Shown one piece after another: positions 16,049 to 24,480 of a DNA stretch of 39,480 bases; the stretch's first letter is position 1; every line of letters begins with the position of its first letter. The stretch lies in the NCBI GenBank assembly GCA_013297925.1, contig JAAFJC010000029.1, forward strand, positions 1-39,480, written 5' to 3'. The DNA comes from Comamonadaceae bacterium. Its GTDB lineage: Bacteria; Pseudomonadota; Gammaproteobacteria; Burkholderiales; Burkholderiaceae_C. The position numbers were made by a program, and so were the translations under genes. The notes under the pieces were generated by a model. It searched no databases, was not told where the DNA came from, and saw nothing but the letters and a program-made list of their open reading frames with translations.

Positions 16049-17392
16049 ATGATGCACAACGCTTTCCCTATCCAACGCCGCAGCTTGATCGCGCTTGGCG
16101 CAAGCAGCCTGATCGGCACAAGAGTCTTTGCCCAGAAAGCCCCTGCTGGCTCACTCACCCAAGGCCGCCTTGTCGTCGTCTTCCTGCGCGGCGCATACGA
16201 CGGGCTTTCTGCCCTCGTGCCTTACGCTGATCGCGATTACTACGCGATTCGCCCCAACATCGCAGTTGCTGCGCCCGATGGCTCGCGCGAGACCGCCATC
16301 AAGCTCGACGACCGCTTTGCCTTGCATCCCGCGCTGTCGCCATTGCTGCCACTTTGGCAAGAGGGCGCACTCGGCGTGATTGCCAGCGCCGGCCTGCCAG
16401 CGCCGAATCGCTCACACTTCGATGCGCAATACCTGATGGAAATTGGTCTGCCAGAGAAAAGCAATTCGCCTGTAGGTTGGCTCAACAAACTATCAGCTAG
16501 CAGTGCAGGATCGGCGTTGGGCGTAGGCGAGGCCAATCCCGCCATCCTCTCCGGCCAAGCGGCTGTGAAGCTCATTCCGCGAGGCGATGCGGCAGCGCGT
16601 ACCGGCGTGTTGGCCAACGAGAAGCAGCGCAGCGCCTTGATGGATTTGTACGCCGGCAACGACAAAGTGAGCGAAGCTTTCCGCCAAGGCGCAGGCAGCC
16701 GCATGCAAACCTCGCAGGAGCTGATGAACGAGCGCAATATGCGCACAGCCAATGCGAACGCAGAAATGGTGGGTATGGCCAATCCCCAGCAGCGAAGAAT
16801 GCTCGACAAAGACGGCACACCACCCACCAGCACCGCCCAGCAAGCCCAAATGCAAGCGGCCAGCAATGGCGCGGCAGACCCGGTTGGCCTGGCTCTCGAT
16901 GCCCAGCACCTCGCCACTCTCATGCGCAACGATCCCCAGCTGCGCCTAGGCTTCCTATCAGCCGGCGGCTGGGATACGCATGCCAACCAAGGCAATGCCA
17001 CCGGCCAGCTCGCCAACAATCTGGGCAATCTCGCTCGCGGCCTGGCGCAATTGCGCAGCGAATTTGATCAGCCGGGCGATCTCGTCATCGTGATGAGCGA
17101 ATTTGGCCGCACCGCAGCGGAAAACGGCACCAAGGGCACCGATCACGGCTTTGGCAACGCACTCTGGCTGATTGGCAACCGCGTGCAAGGCGGCAAAGTA
17201 CACGGCCAGTGGGCGGGCCTGGCGCGCGGCAACCTCAATGACAACCGTGATCTGCCCGCCCATCACGACTACCGCGCCGTGCTCGCGCAAGCCTTGCGTA
17301 GCACCTTTGCGCTGCCCGATTCGCAATTGCAAACCTTGCTGCCTGGCAGCAGCTGGGATCGCCGCTTAGATGGCGTTTTCCGCAAGGTTTAG
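16049..17392 (+). CDS. DUF1501 family Tat-exported protein
   Basis: A protein of 447 residues with a twin-arginine signal (QRRSLIALGASSLIG) and the DUF1501 fold, which is related to sulfatases and alkaline phosphatases. Seen features are RLVVVFLRGAYDGLSALVPY, the SHFDAQYLMEIG segment, LRLGFLSAGGWDTHANQGNA and the C-terminal DLVIVMSEFGRTAAENGTKG followed by TDHGFGNALWLIG, which contain the Asp/His residues expected to bind metal. AAGGAG lies before two tandem ATG codons at 16049 and 16052; either may be used. It is the partner of the DUF1800 gene and almost certainly in the same operon. Substrate unknown. Confidence 0.92.
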   Translation: MMHNAFPIQRRSLIALGASSLIGTRVFAQKAPAGSLTQGRLVVVFLRGAYDGLSALVPYADRDYYAIRPNIAVAAPDGSRETAIKLDDRFALHPALSPLLPLWQEGALGVIASAGLPAPNRSHFDAQYLMEIGLPEKSNSPVGWLNKLSASSAGSALGVGEANPAILSGQAAVKLIPRGDAAARTGVLANEKQRSALMDLYAGNDKVSEAFRQGAGSRMQTSQELMNERNMRTANANAEMVGMANPQQRRMLDKDGTPPTSTAQQAQMQAASNGAADPVGLALDAQHLATLMRNDPQLRLGFLSAGGWDTHANQGNATGQLANNLGNLARGLAQLRSEFDQPGDLVIVMSEFGRTAAENGTKGTDHGFGNALWLIGNRVQGGKVHGQWAGLARGNLNDNRDLPAHHDYRAVLAQALRSTFALPDSQLQTLLPGSSWDRRLDGVFRKV

Positions 17393-17395
17393 TAT

Positions 17396-17455
17396 TAAAA
17401 ATGGCATTAAACCGGCGTAAATACTGCGCGAGCAGCTATCAAAATCATAGTTAAT
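17396..17455 (-). repeat. Family A short repeat, copy A5
   Basis: On the minus strand it reads GATAGCTGCTCGCGCAG, then TATTTACGCCGG and TTTAATGCCATTTTT. It begins 4 bp after the DUF1501 stop codon and ends 16 bp before the EF-hand gene, so it occupies nearly all of that gap. Confidence 0.8.
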
Positions 17456-17471
17456 TATCCAAGCAAGTATC

Positions 17472-17882
17472 ATGAATACAACTTTCAAACACGTCACTCA
17501 CATCGCTTTGGTCGCCGCGCTCAGCATGGCTGCAGCTAGCAGTTTCGCGCAAGCGGAGCAGGGCAAACATGGTGGTATGCGCAAACTTGATGCCAACAAA
17601 GACAAACTGATCTCGCGCGAAGAAGCCAAGGCCAGCCCGATGCTGTCAAAAAACTTCGATGCAATTGACACTAACAAAGATGGCCAGCTCTCGCGCGATG
17701 AGCTCAAAGCCCACCACCAAGCCACGAAAGCCGATCAAGATGGCGATGGCAATATCTCACGCGCCGAAGCTGCGAAGAAACCTCATTTGGCCAAGAATTT
17801 CGACAAAATCGATACCAACAGGGATGGCATCCTCACACCCGCTGAGCGCAAGGCTTGGATGGGCAAGCGTAAGCAGGGCTAA
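17472..17882 (+). CDS. Exported EF-hand calcium-binding protein with four EF loops
   Basis: A small protein of 136 residues with a signal peptide cleaved near SFAQA. Four EF-hand loops are visible: 40-51 (DANKDKLISREE), 66-77 (DTNKDGQLSRDE), 88-99 (DQDGDGNISRAE) and 114-125 (DTNRDGILTPAE), all with Asp at position 1, acidic residues at 3 and 5 or equivalent, and a terminal Glu. Loop 1 has Lys at position 6 where Gly is usual. The protein should bind calcium in the periplasm; a target is not evident. A family A repeat takes up the upstream gap, so its promoter would have to lie within or before that repeat, and two family B hairpins follow it. Confidence 0.92.
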   Translation: MNTTFKHVTHIALVAALSMAAASSFAQAEQGKHGGMRKLDANKDKLISREEAKASPMLSKNFDAIDTNKDGQLSRDELKAHHQATKADQDGDGNISRAEAAKKPHLAKNFDKIDTNRDGILTPAERKAWMGKRKQG

Positions 17883-17916
17883 GAGCCTGCGCCGTGTGCG
17901 TGGCTTGGGGTGGCAG

Positions 17917-18041
17917 CCCGTGCGATGTGGCTTTGCGTCTGGCTCCATGTCCTCCGGCGGGAATGGGCGTGGTCTTCTCCGGTCATGCTGTCTCCCGCCT
18001 CCCCCTTTACTTGCGCCAGACGCAAAGCCACATCGCACGGG
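17917..18041 (-). repeat. Family B long hairpin repeat, copy B4
   Basis: The arms at 17917-17942 and 18016-18041 (starting CCCGTGCGATGTGGCTTTGC) are complementary over 26 bp with no mismatch. On the minus strand the core reads GCGCAAGTAAAGGGGGAGGC, inner stem GGCGGGA/TCCCGCC with a loop of about 30 nt, then GGAGGACATGGAG. It lies head-to-head with copy B5 in the gap between the EF-hand gene and the convergent hydrolase gene. Confidence 0.88.
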
Positions 18042-18083
18042 CATGGGTTCTGGTGGTGCGCCAAACTTTCTCACATCCAACAA

Positions 18084-18213
18084 GCCCGCCAGAGCAGCCG
18101 GGGCGGATGGCGTAAGTAAAGGGGGAGGCGGCGCGTTCAGCTCACCGAAGATAAACCAACGCTTGATGCCGCCGGAGGACATGGAGCCATCCGCCCCGGC
18201 TGCTCTGGCGGGC
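18084..18213 (+). repeat. Family B long hairpin repeat, copy B5
   Basis: The arms at 18084-18111 and 18186-18213 (starting GCCCGCCAGAGCAGCCGGGG) are complementary over 28 bp with no mismatch. The core reads GTAAGTAAAGGGGGAGGCGG, inner loop, GCCGCCGGAGGACATGGA. The core is nearly identical to that of B4 while the arms are unrelated to it. The remaining bases of the gap (18042-18083 and 18214-18267) show nothing else. Confidence 0.88.
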
Positions 18214-18267
18214 GCTTAACCGAAGCGAAAAAGCTGCGCAAAGGCTTTATTGCCGCCGCAATAGAGC

Positions 18268-18906
18268 TTACGTCCCACCCACATACGGGTTGCTCACCCG
18301 CTCGCGGCCAAACGTGCTCTCTGGCCCGTGGCCGGGGATGAAAACAGTGTCGTTCCCGTAAGGCCATAGGCGCTGCGTGATGCTATCCAGGAGATGTTGG
18401 TGATTGCCCTGTGGGAAATCGGTGCGGCCAATGCTGCCGGCGAAGAGCACGTCGCCGACGAAGGCGCGGTTGAGCTCTTGGGAATGAAACACCACATGCC
18501 CCGGTGTGTGGCCTGGGCAGTGGCGCACGGTGAAGCTGTGCGCGCCCAGCGTGACCGTGTCGCCATCTTGCAGCCAGCGCGTGGGCGTGAAGGCCTCTGA
18601 GGGCGGGAAGCCAAACATCGCGCCTTGTTCGGGCAATTGATCAATCCAAAATTTATCGCCCAGATGCGGGCCGATGATCGGCAGATTGAGCCGCCGCGCT
18701 AGCTCCGCCGTGCCGCCGGCGTGATCGATATGGGCATGCGTCATCCAAATCTGCTCCAGCTTTGCGCCCGTTTTTTCCACGGCTTCGAGCAGCTCATCCA
18801 AATCGCCACCGGGATCAATGATCGCGGCTAGTTTGGCTTGCGTGCACCAAACGATGGAGCAGTTTTGCTGAAATGGCGTGACGGGAACGGTGGTGTAGTG
18901 CAGCAT
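18268..18906 (-). CDS. Metallo-beta-lactamase-fold hydrolase, glyoxalase II-like
   Basis: A cytoplasmic zinc hydrolase of 212 residues. The metal motif THAHIDHAGG holds His57, His59, Asp61 and His62; HCPGHTPGHVVFH, then FVGDVLFAGSIGRTDFPQGN and VFIPGHGPESTFGRE supply the remaining ligands. The start MLHYTTVPVTPFQQNCSIVW is the common N-terminus of the YcbL-type subgroup, which hydrolyses S-lactoylglutathione in some bacteria; the length fits YcbL and not full GloB. The frame is open upstream to 18972, but the ATG at 18906 matches the family N-terminus and leaves room for the SOS promoter of the divergent imuA. Confidence 0.93.
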   Translation of the reverse strand: MLHYTTVPVTPFQQNCSIVWCTQAKLAAIIDPGGDLDELLEAVEKTGAKLEQIWMTHAHIDHAGGTAELARRLNLPIIGPHLGDKFWIDQLPEQGAMFGFPPSEAFTPTRWLQDGDTVTLGAHSFTVRHCPGHTPGHVVFHSQELNRAFVGDVLFAGSIGRTDFPQGNHQHLLDSITQRLWPYGNDTVFIPGHGPESTFGRERVSNPYVGGT

Positions 18907-18944
18907 AGATGTGAGTGTAGAGCTTTGCTTGCTTGGTGCTTGAT

Positions 18945-18964
18945 ATATGTTTATAAATACAGTA
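18945..18964 (+). promoter_or_regulatory. LexA (SOS) box upstream of imuA
   Basis: The 20-bp site, read on the minus strand, is TACTGTATTTATAAACATAT. It matches the CTGT-N8-ACAG LexA consensus in seven of eight key bases, with an AT-rich centre. It ends 10 bp before the imuA ATG, well placed to block transcription or initiation of the mutagenesis cassette. Confidence 0.8.
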
Positions 18965-18974
18965 TATTGCAAGC

Positions 18975-19916
18975 ATGTCTGCCCGCCCCGCCATCCATTT
19001 ATCCAGCTTGCTCGAAGGCCAGCAGCTTTGGCATGCGCAGGAGATGCTGGGCGCAGCAGGGCTGTCTGCGCAGGTGCAGCCCACGGGATTTGAAGCCTTG
19101 GATGCAGCCCTGCCGGGGCGAGGCTGGCCGCTGGGCCAGCTCAATGAATTGATTTGTACGCCGGGCGCTAGTGGTGAATGGTCGCTGATGCTGCCCGGCT
19201 TGCGCGCCGCACTGGCCGCGCCGGCCAGCCCGCGTCAGCTGGTGTTGATCAACGCGCCGCATGAGCCTTATCTGCCTGCATGGCAAGCAGCAGGCATCTC
19301 GCCGGCCCGTGTGTTGCGCCTCGATGCTGGCGCACACTCACAAGCTCAGCAGCGTGCTTGCTGGGCGGCTGAGCAGGCCTTGCACTGCGCCGATGTAGCC
19401 GCCGTGGTGGCATGGCTGCCGCGCGCGCCGGCAGAATCCTTGCGCCGTTTGCAATTGGCGGCCAGCGAATCGCAGATTTTGCTTTTCGTTGTGCGCCCAC
19501 TTCCCGCGCAAGATCACAGCTCGCCCGCCGCACTGCGCCTGCTGCTGACCCGCTTGGATGCTATGCACACCGAAGTACAGATCATGAAATGCCGTGGCAG
19601 TGCCGGGCAAGCGTCCGTCCACATCGATTTACTGTCTCCCCCATTGCGTGCTTTGCTGCAAGCGCGCAAGCGGCGCTCGCAAACAGCGCCGTCTATATCT
19701 ACAACACAGCAGCCGTCCCCAGTATTTCGGATGACCCCGCGCTCGCAAGTGATCGGGCTTTTGCCTGACCACTTGCTCTTTGGCAATGAGCGCGCCGCAG
19801 AAGGGCCAGCAATGAGCGTGAAGGCGCATCATGGCTTGGATCGCACTCCTCCCAACATCACCATCACACCAGAGCGCAGCCTCAAACGAGCCGCCCGCCA
19901 CGCCCGCAGCCGTTAG
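18975..19916 (+). CDS. imuA: SOS mutagenesis accessory protein ImuA
   Basis: A protein of 313 residues, distantly related to RecA and SulA, that works with ImuB and DnaE2 in DNA-damage-induced mutagenesis. The family is recognised from QPTGFEALDAALPGRGWPLG followed by QLNELICTPGASGEWSLMLP, then LVLINAPHEPYLPAWQAAG and the C-terminal KCRGSAGQASVHIDLLSPP. The position of the RecA Walker A loop is occupied by TPGASGEWSL and lacks the GKT triplet, so ATP hydrolysis is doubtful; degenerate loops are common in this family. The first gene of the cassette, directly behind a LexA-box-like site. Its last 86 bp overlap the start of imuB. Confidence 0.9.
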   Translation: MSARPAIHLSSLLEGQQLWHAQEMLGAAGLSAQVQPTGFEALDAALPGRGWPLGQLNELICTPGASGEWSLMLPGLRAALAAPASPRQLVLINAPHEPYLPAWQAAGISPARVLRLDAGAHSQAQQRACWAAEQALHCADVAAVVAWLPRAPAESLRRLQLAASESQILLFVVRPLPAQDHSSPAALRLLLTRLDAMHTEVQIMKCRGSAGQASVHIDLLSPPLRALLQARKRRSQTAPSISTTQQPSPVFRMTPRSQVIGLLPDHLLFGNERAAEGPAMSVKAHHGLDRTPPNITITPERSLKRAARHARSR

Positions 19917-21177
19917 CTCAACCGCTGAACTCGGCGCTTGGGCTTTGCAATTCACGCCGCATGTGGCCTGCGTTCATGCCGCCCTGCGTGAGCGCGCATG
20001 GCATGCGGTGCTGATGGAAACGGCGGCCAGCCTGCGCCTGTGGGGCGGCTTGAAGCGCTTGCTTGAATTGCTCAAAGCCCAAGGGCAGGAGCTGGGCTTG
20101 GCGCAACTGGCCACCGGCTCAACCGGCTTGGTGGCGCTGGCCAGACTTTATTCAAGGCAGAGCGGCCAAGCAGTGCGGCAGATTGATGATTTACCACTGC
20201 ACGTATTAGCCGCTGCCTGGCCACATCTGGAGACCTTGCATCAAATAGGCTGCACCACCTGGGGTCAACTGGCCGCCATGCCGCGCGGCGGTATCACGCG
20301 GCGCTTTGGTGCAGAGTTGCTTGATGCGCTGGACAAAGCCTATGGCCGCAAACCCGAGACCTACACTTGGCTCACCGCACCTGAGGTGTTTGCCGTGCGG
20401 CATGAATTGCTGGCGAATGTGGAAAATGCGCAGGGCTTGCTCTTCACAGCATCGCGCCAGCTTAAGCTCTTGCAAGCTTGGCTGCGCGCTCGGCATCAAG
20501 GCATCGTAGCCTGCCAATTCACTTGGCTGCTGGATATCCGGCGCAACGCACCGCCGCAAGGCGAATTTATCTTGCAGACGGCGCAGCCCACGCAAGACAT
20601 CAAACATTTAGAGCGCTTGCTCTCTGAGCATTTGAATCGGATTGAATTGCCTGCCCCAGCGCACACCTTGCTGCTCCACTCCTTGCGCTGCGAGCCTTTG
20701 CCAGAGCTCACCAGCAGCTTGTTGCTAGAAGATATTGTGAAGGGCGAGCCTTTGCACTATTTTGTGGAGCGTGTGGCCAGCAAGCTCGGCGCTGAGGCGA
20801 TTTGCCGCCCGCTCCTCAAAGCCGATCACCGCCCAGAAGCGGCGCAGCGCTGGGTGAGTGCTGCTTTGCCTGCAAGCGGCACGGAGCAGGCCAAGCCTGT
20901 GCAGCATTCACCAGATGTGTTTCGCCCCGCATGGCTGATGGCCAAGCCTTTGCGGCTGCTCGTGCGCGATGACAAGCCCTACTACCAAGGCGCGCTCAAA
21001 CTCGTGCAAGGCCCTGAGCGGGTGGAGGCCAGTAGCTTGGTGGATACCTTGCCCGCGCCTGAAGCTGTGGCGCGGGATTACTTCATCGCTTGGAATGCGC
21101 ATGCTGGCCTGCTGTGGGTGTTTCGGGAGCGCTTGGTGGCGCATCCGGGCTGGTATTTGCACGGGCTGTTTGGTTAA
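19831..21177 (+). CDS. imuB: Y-family polymerase-like protein ImuB
   Basis: A protein of 448 residues related to Y-family polymerases (DinB/UmuC) that acts as an adaptor to bring DnaE2 to the sliding clamp. It begins MAWIALLP and continues FTPHVACVHAALRERAWHAV and METAASLRLWGG; the catalytic acidic residues of real Y-family enzymes are not evident, as expected of ImuB. The finger/palm part shows LAQLATGSTGLVALARLYSR and LHQIGCTTWGQLAAMPRGGI with TRRFGAELLDALDKAYG. The C-terminus RDYFIAWNAHAGLLWVFRER and WYLHGLFG is a strong family signature. A canonical clamp-binding motif was not obvious by eye. The gene starts inside imuA and ends next to dnaE2, consistent with translational coupling. Confidence 0.92.
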   Translation: MAWIALLPTSPSHQSAASNEPPATPAAVSSTAELGAWALQFTPHVACVHAALRERAWHAVLMETAASLRLWGGLKRLLELLKAQGQELGLAQLATGSTGLVALARLYSRQSGQAVRQIDDLPLHVLAAAWPHLETLHQIGCTTWGQLAAMPRGGITRRFGAELLDALDKAYGRKPETYTWLTAPEVFAVRHELLANVENAQGLLFTASRQLKLLQAWLRARHQGIVACQFTWLLDIRRNAPPQGEFILQTAQPTQDIKHLERLLSEHLNRIELPAPAHTLLLHSLRCEPLPELTSSLLLEDIVKGEPLHYFVERVASKLGAEAICRPLLKADHRPEAAQRWVSAALPASGTEQAKPVQHSPDVFRPAWLMAKPLRLLVRDDKPYYQGALKLVQGPERVEASSLVDTLPAPEAVARDYFIAWNAHAGLLWVFRERLVAHPGWYLHGLFG

Positions 21178-21193
21178 AACGCTGAAGCCAACC

Positions 21194-24100
21194 GTGGATC
21201 TCCTGCCCGCCTACGCTGAGCTGCATGCACTCAGCAATTTCTCGTTCCAGCGTGGTGCGTCTCACCCCGAGGAGTTGGTCGCGCGCGCGCATGCGCTGGG
21301 CTACCGATCTATTGCTATCGCCGATGAATGCTCAGTGGCCGGCGTGGTGCGGGCGCATGGCGAGGCTAAGAAGCTGGGCATGCACTTGATTTTGGGTGCG
21401 GAGTTCAAGCTGCAAGAAGCGCCTGTGCCTTTCACATTGGTCTTGCTTGCGCGCAATCTCGCCGGCTGGGGGCAATTGTGCGAATTCATCACCCGCTGCC
21501 GCCGCAGTGCGGGCAAAGGCGAATATCGCTGTGTGTGGGCAGAGCAAGACTGGCAAGGGCTTGATCACTGCGAGGCGCTTTGCAGCTTGTCGCAAGGCGT
21601 GGAGAGGGCAGATGCCATTCAGGCCGTGAGCAGTTTACGAACAGCATTTGCAGATCGCCTGTGGCTCTCATTGGCGCTGCATTTGAAGGTCGATGATGAT
21701 TTGATGGTCGAGCAAATTCTGGCTCTGTCGCAAACCTGCCAAGTGCCCATTGTGGCCACAGGCGGCGTGCTGATGCATGTGCGCTCACGCAAGCCCTTGC
21801 ATGATGTGATCACGGCCGTGGCGCAGGGCCAGCCCGTCGCGCACTGCGGCTACGCTTTGATGGCCAATGCCGAAGCGCATTTGCGCCCCCGCCAGCGGCT
21901 GGCGCAAATCTATGCGCCTGATTGGCTGGCTGCGACTGTGACGATTGCCGCGCGCTGCACGTTTAATCTGGATGAGATTCGCTATCAGTATCCGATGGAG
22001 GTGGTCGGCGAGGGTGAAACGCCTGCCCAGTGCTTGGAGCGCTTGACTTACGAAGGCGCGCAAACCCGCTATCCCCAAGGCTTGCCTGAGCCGGTGCAAG
22101 CGCAGATCTTGCATGAGCTGGCGGTGATCGCGCAGCTGCAATACGAGATGTATTTCCTCACGGTGCATGATCTCGTGCGCTTTGCGCGCAGCCAAGGTAT
22201 TTTGTGCCAAGGGCGCGGCTCGGCAGCCAATTCAGCGGTGTGCTATTGCTTGGGCGTGACTGAGGTGGATCCCTCGCGAATGAGTGTGTTGTTTGAGCGC
22301 TTTGTGAGCGCTTCGCGCGGCGAGCCGCCTGATATTGATGTGGATTTTGAGCATCAAAGGCGCGAGGAGGTGATTCAATACATTTACAGAAAATATGGCC
22401 GCGAGCGTGCCGCGATTGCAGCCACGGTGGTGAGCTATCGGCCTAAGAGTGCGTTGCGCGATGTGGGCAAAGCATTGAGCATTGCGCCGGCGCTGATTGA
22501 TGCTTTTTCTCGCGAGCATTTTTGGTTTGATGGCGAAGTGGTGCAGTCTGAGCGCGTGAAGTTGCTGCTGGAGCAACAGGGTGCGCAGCTCGATGGGCAG
22601 GTGCAGCAATGGCTGGAGCTGGCTGCGCGCCTCATTGGCTTTCCGCGCCATCTGAGCCAGCATGTGGGCGGCTTTGTGCTCACGCAAGGGCCGCTCACAT
22701 CGATTGTGCCAGTGGAGAATGCCGCCATGCCCGAGCGCAGCATCATCCAGTGGGATAAGGATGATCTCGATGCCATGGGCTTGATGAAGGTGGATGTGCT
22801 CGCTTTAGGCATGCTGAGCGCGATTCGGCGTTGCTTGGATTTGGTGAGTACGCAAAAGGGCCAGCACTTTGAAATGCAAGACATTCCCGCTGAATGCCCA
22901 GCCACTTACGAGATGATTTGCGCGGCAGACACGATTGGTGTGTTCCAAATCGAGAGCCGGGCTCAGCAAAGCATGTTGCCGCGCCTGCGGCCTCAGTGTT
23001 TTTATGATCTGGTGGTGGAAGTGGCCATCGTGCGGCCAGGGCCGATTCAGGGCGGCATGGTGCATCCTTATCTCAAGCGCAGGCAGGGGCTGGAGCCCGT
23101 CACGTTTCCCAGTCAAGCGCTGGAAGAAGCGCTGGGGCGCACGCTGGGTGTGCCGATTTTTCAGGAGCAGGTGATGCAGATTGCCATGCTGGCTGCGGGC
23201 TTCAGCGCCGATGAAGCCGATCAACTGCGGCGCAGCATGGCCGCTTGGAAGCGCAAAGGCGGTGTGGGTAAGTTCTATGAGCGCATCGTAAACGGCATGA
23301 CAGATCGCGGCTACACGCTGGAGTTTGCACAAAGCATCTTCAGGCAGATCGAGGGCTTTGGCGAATACGGCTTCCCTGAGAGCCATGCAGCCAGCTTTGC
23401 ATTGCTCACCTATGTAAGCTGCTGGCTCAAATGCCATTACCCGGCGGCATTTTTAGTAGCACTCCTGAATGCGCAACCTCTGGGCTTTTATTCGCCGGCG
23501 CAGCTGGTGCAGGATGCGCAGCGGCATGAGGTGAAGGTGCTTCCCGTCGATGCGATGCACAGCGATTGGGACACACAGCTACTTGCAGATTCCAGCGTGC
23601 GGCTGGGCTTGCGGCTGGTGGATAGCTTGAGCCAAGCGGGGGCGCAGCGCTTGATCGATGCACGGCAGGCCTGCCCGTTTGAAAGCACAGAGGATTTGGC
23701 TTTGCGCGCGGCACTGGATGCCGGCGATATGAAAGCGCTAGCCGCAGCCGATGCACTGCGCTCTTTAAGCGGCCATCGCCGCCAGCAGGTGTGGGAGGCG
23801 AGTGCTTTGAAGCTACAGCCTGCGGTGGTGCGCGGCACGCGATCCTTGCTGCGCGATGCGCCGATACATGAGGAATTTTTGGAGCTGGAGGCAGCTGGCG
23901 AAGGCGAGGAGGTGAGCTGGGATTACAACACTGTCGGCCTCACGCTGCGCAGCCATCCGCTGGCTTTGCTGCGGCCACAGCTTGAAGCGATGAAGCTGCT
24001 CTCACATGCGCAATTACAAGAGCGTGCGCATGGCCGCTTGGTGCGCACCTGTGGCTTGGTGACGATGCGCCAGCAGCCGCAAACGGCCAAGGGCACAATC

Positions 24101-24337
24101 TTTGTGACGCTGGAAGACGAGACGGGCAGCACCAATGTGATTGTGTGGAAACGGCTGCGCGAGAGCAGCGAAGAGCAGCGCCAAGCCCTGCTGCATGCCC
24201 GGCTCATGATCGTGCATGGCCGCTGGGAGCATGACACCACCACCGGCGGGCGAGTGCGCCATTTGATTGCGGGCTATTTGCGCGATGTGACGCCGATGCT
24301 GGGGAGCTTGCTGACGACCAGCAGGGATTTCAGGTAG
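21194..24337 (+). CDS. dnaE2: Error-prone DNA polymerase III alpha subunit DnaE2 (ImuC)
   Basis: A C-family polymerase of about 1047 residues used for translesion synthesis and induced mutagenesis. The N-terminal PHP domain begins YAELHALSNFSFQRGASHPE and includes SIAIADECSVAGVVRAHGEA. The catalytic palm shows GRGSAANSAVCYCLGVTEVD and PPDIDVDFEHQRREEVIQYI, then DKDDLDAMGLMKVDVLALGM; AAFLVALLNAQPLGFY is the fingers signature. An OB-fold lies near the C-terminus (GLVTMRQQPQTAKGTIFVTL). The frame is open from 20969 inside imuB, and there is no early ATG. I choose the GTG at 21194 because it gives the family-like start VDLLPAYAELH; TTG at 21170, overlapping the imuB stop, is the alternative. Confidence 0.95.
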   Translation: MDLLPAYAELHALSNFSFQRGASHPEELVARAHALGYRSIAIADECSVAGVVRAHGEAKKLGMHLILGAEFKLQEAPVPFTLVLLARNLAGWGQLCEFITRCRRSAGKGEYRCVWAEQDWQGLDHCEALCSLSQGVERADAIQAVSSLRTAFADRLWLSLALHLKVDDDLMVEQILALSQTCQVPIVATGGVLMHVRSRKPLHDVITAVAQGQPVAHCGYALMANAEAHLRPRQRLAQIYAPDWLAATVTIAARCTFNLDEIRYQYPMEVVGEGETPAQCLERLTYEGAQTRYPQGLPEPVQAQILHELAVIAQLQYEMYFLTVHDLVRFARSQGILCQGRGSAANSAVCYCLGVTEVDPSRMSVLFERFVSASRGEPPDIDVDFEHQRREEVIQYIYRKYGRERAAIAATVVSYRPKSALRDVGKALSIAPALIDAFSREHFWFDGEVVQSERVKLLLEQQGAQLDGQVQQWLELAARLIGFPRHLSQHVGGFVLTQGPLTSIVPVENAAMPERSIIQWDKDDLDAMGLMKVDVLALGMLSAIRRCLDLVSTQKGQHFEMQDIPAECPATYEMICAADTIGVFQIESRAQQSMLPRLRPQCFYDLVVEVAIVRPGPIQGGMVHPYLKRRQGLEPVTFPSQALEEALGRTLGVPIFQEQVMQIAMLAAGFSADEADQLRRSMAAWKRKGGVGKFYERIVNGMTDRGYTLEFAQSIFRQIEGFGEYGFPESHAASFALLTYVSCWLKCHYPAAFLVALLNAQPLGFYSPAQLVQDAQRHEVKVLPVDAMHSDWDTQLLADSSVRLGLRLVDSLSQAGAQRLIDARQACPFESTEDLALRAALDAGDMKALAAADALRSLSGHRRQQVWEASALKLQPAVVRGTRSLLRDAPIHEEFLELEAAGEGEEVSWDYNTVGLTLRSHPLALLRPQLEAMKLLSHAQLQERAHGRLVRTCGLVTMRQQPQTAKGTIFVTLEDETGSTNVIVWKRLRESSEEQRQALLHARLMIVHGRWEHDTTTGGRVRHLIAGYLRDVTPMLGSLLTTSRDFR

Positions 24338-24366
24338 GTTTCAGCGTGCGCACCATGACTCGCTTG

Positions 24367-24429
24367 TTGCTATTGATTAAATAGCACGTCGCGCATATTC
24401 TATGCCGGCTACATGCCAGTTTTGGCTAT
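24367..24429 (+). repeat. Family A short repeat, copy A6
   Basis: It reads TTGCTATTGATTAAATAGC, a clear small hairpin (GCTATT/AATAGC), then ACGTCGCGCATATTCTATGC and CGGCTACATGCC. It lies between dnaE2 and the CorA-type transporter gene. Confidence 0.8.
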
Positions 24430-24480
24430 AAATCTGCTGAAAAACTGGCCTGCAAAGCCGTTTTCAACAATAATGTGGTG

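Noticed and set aside
17659-18219. Open frames on both strands across the 17.9-18.2 kb gap.
   Set aside because: They are translations of the GC-rich hairpin arms; the repeated residue strings on both strands come from the palindromes.
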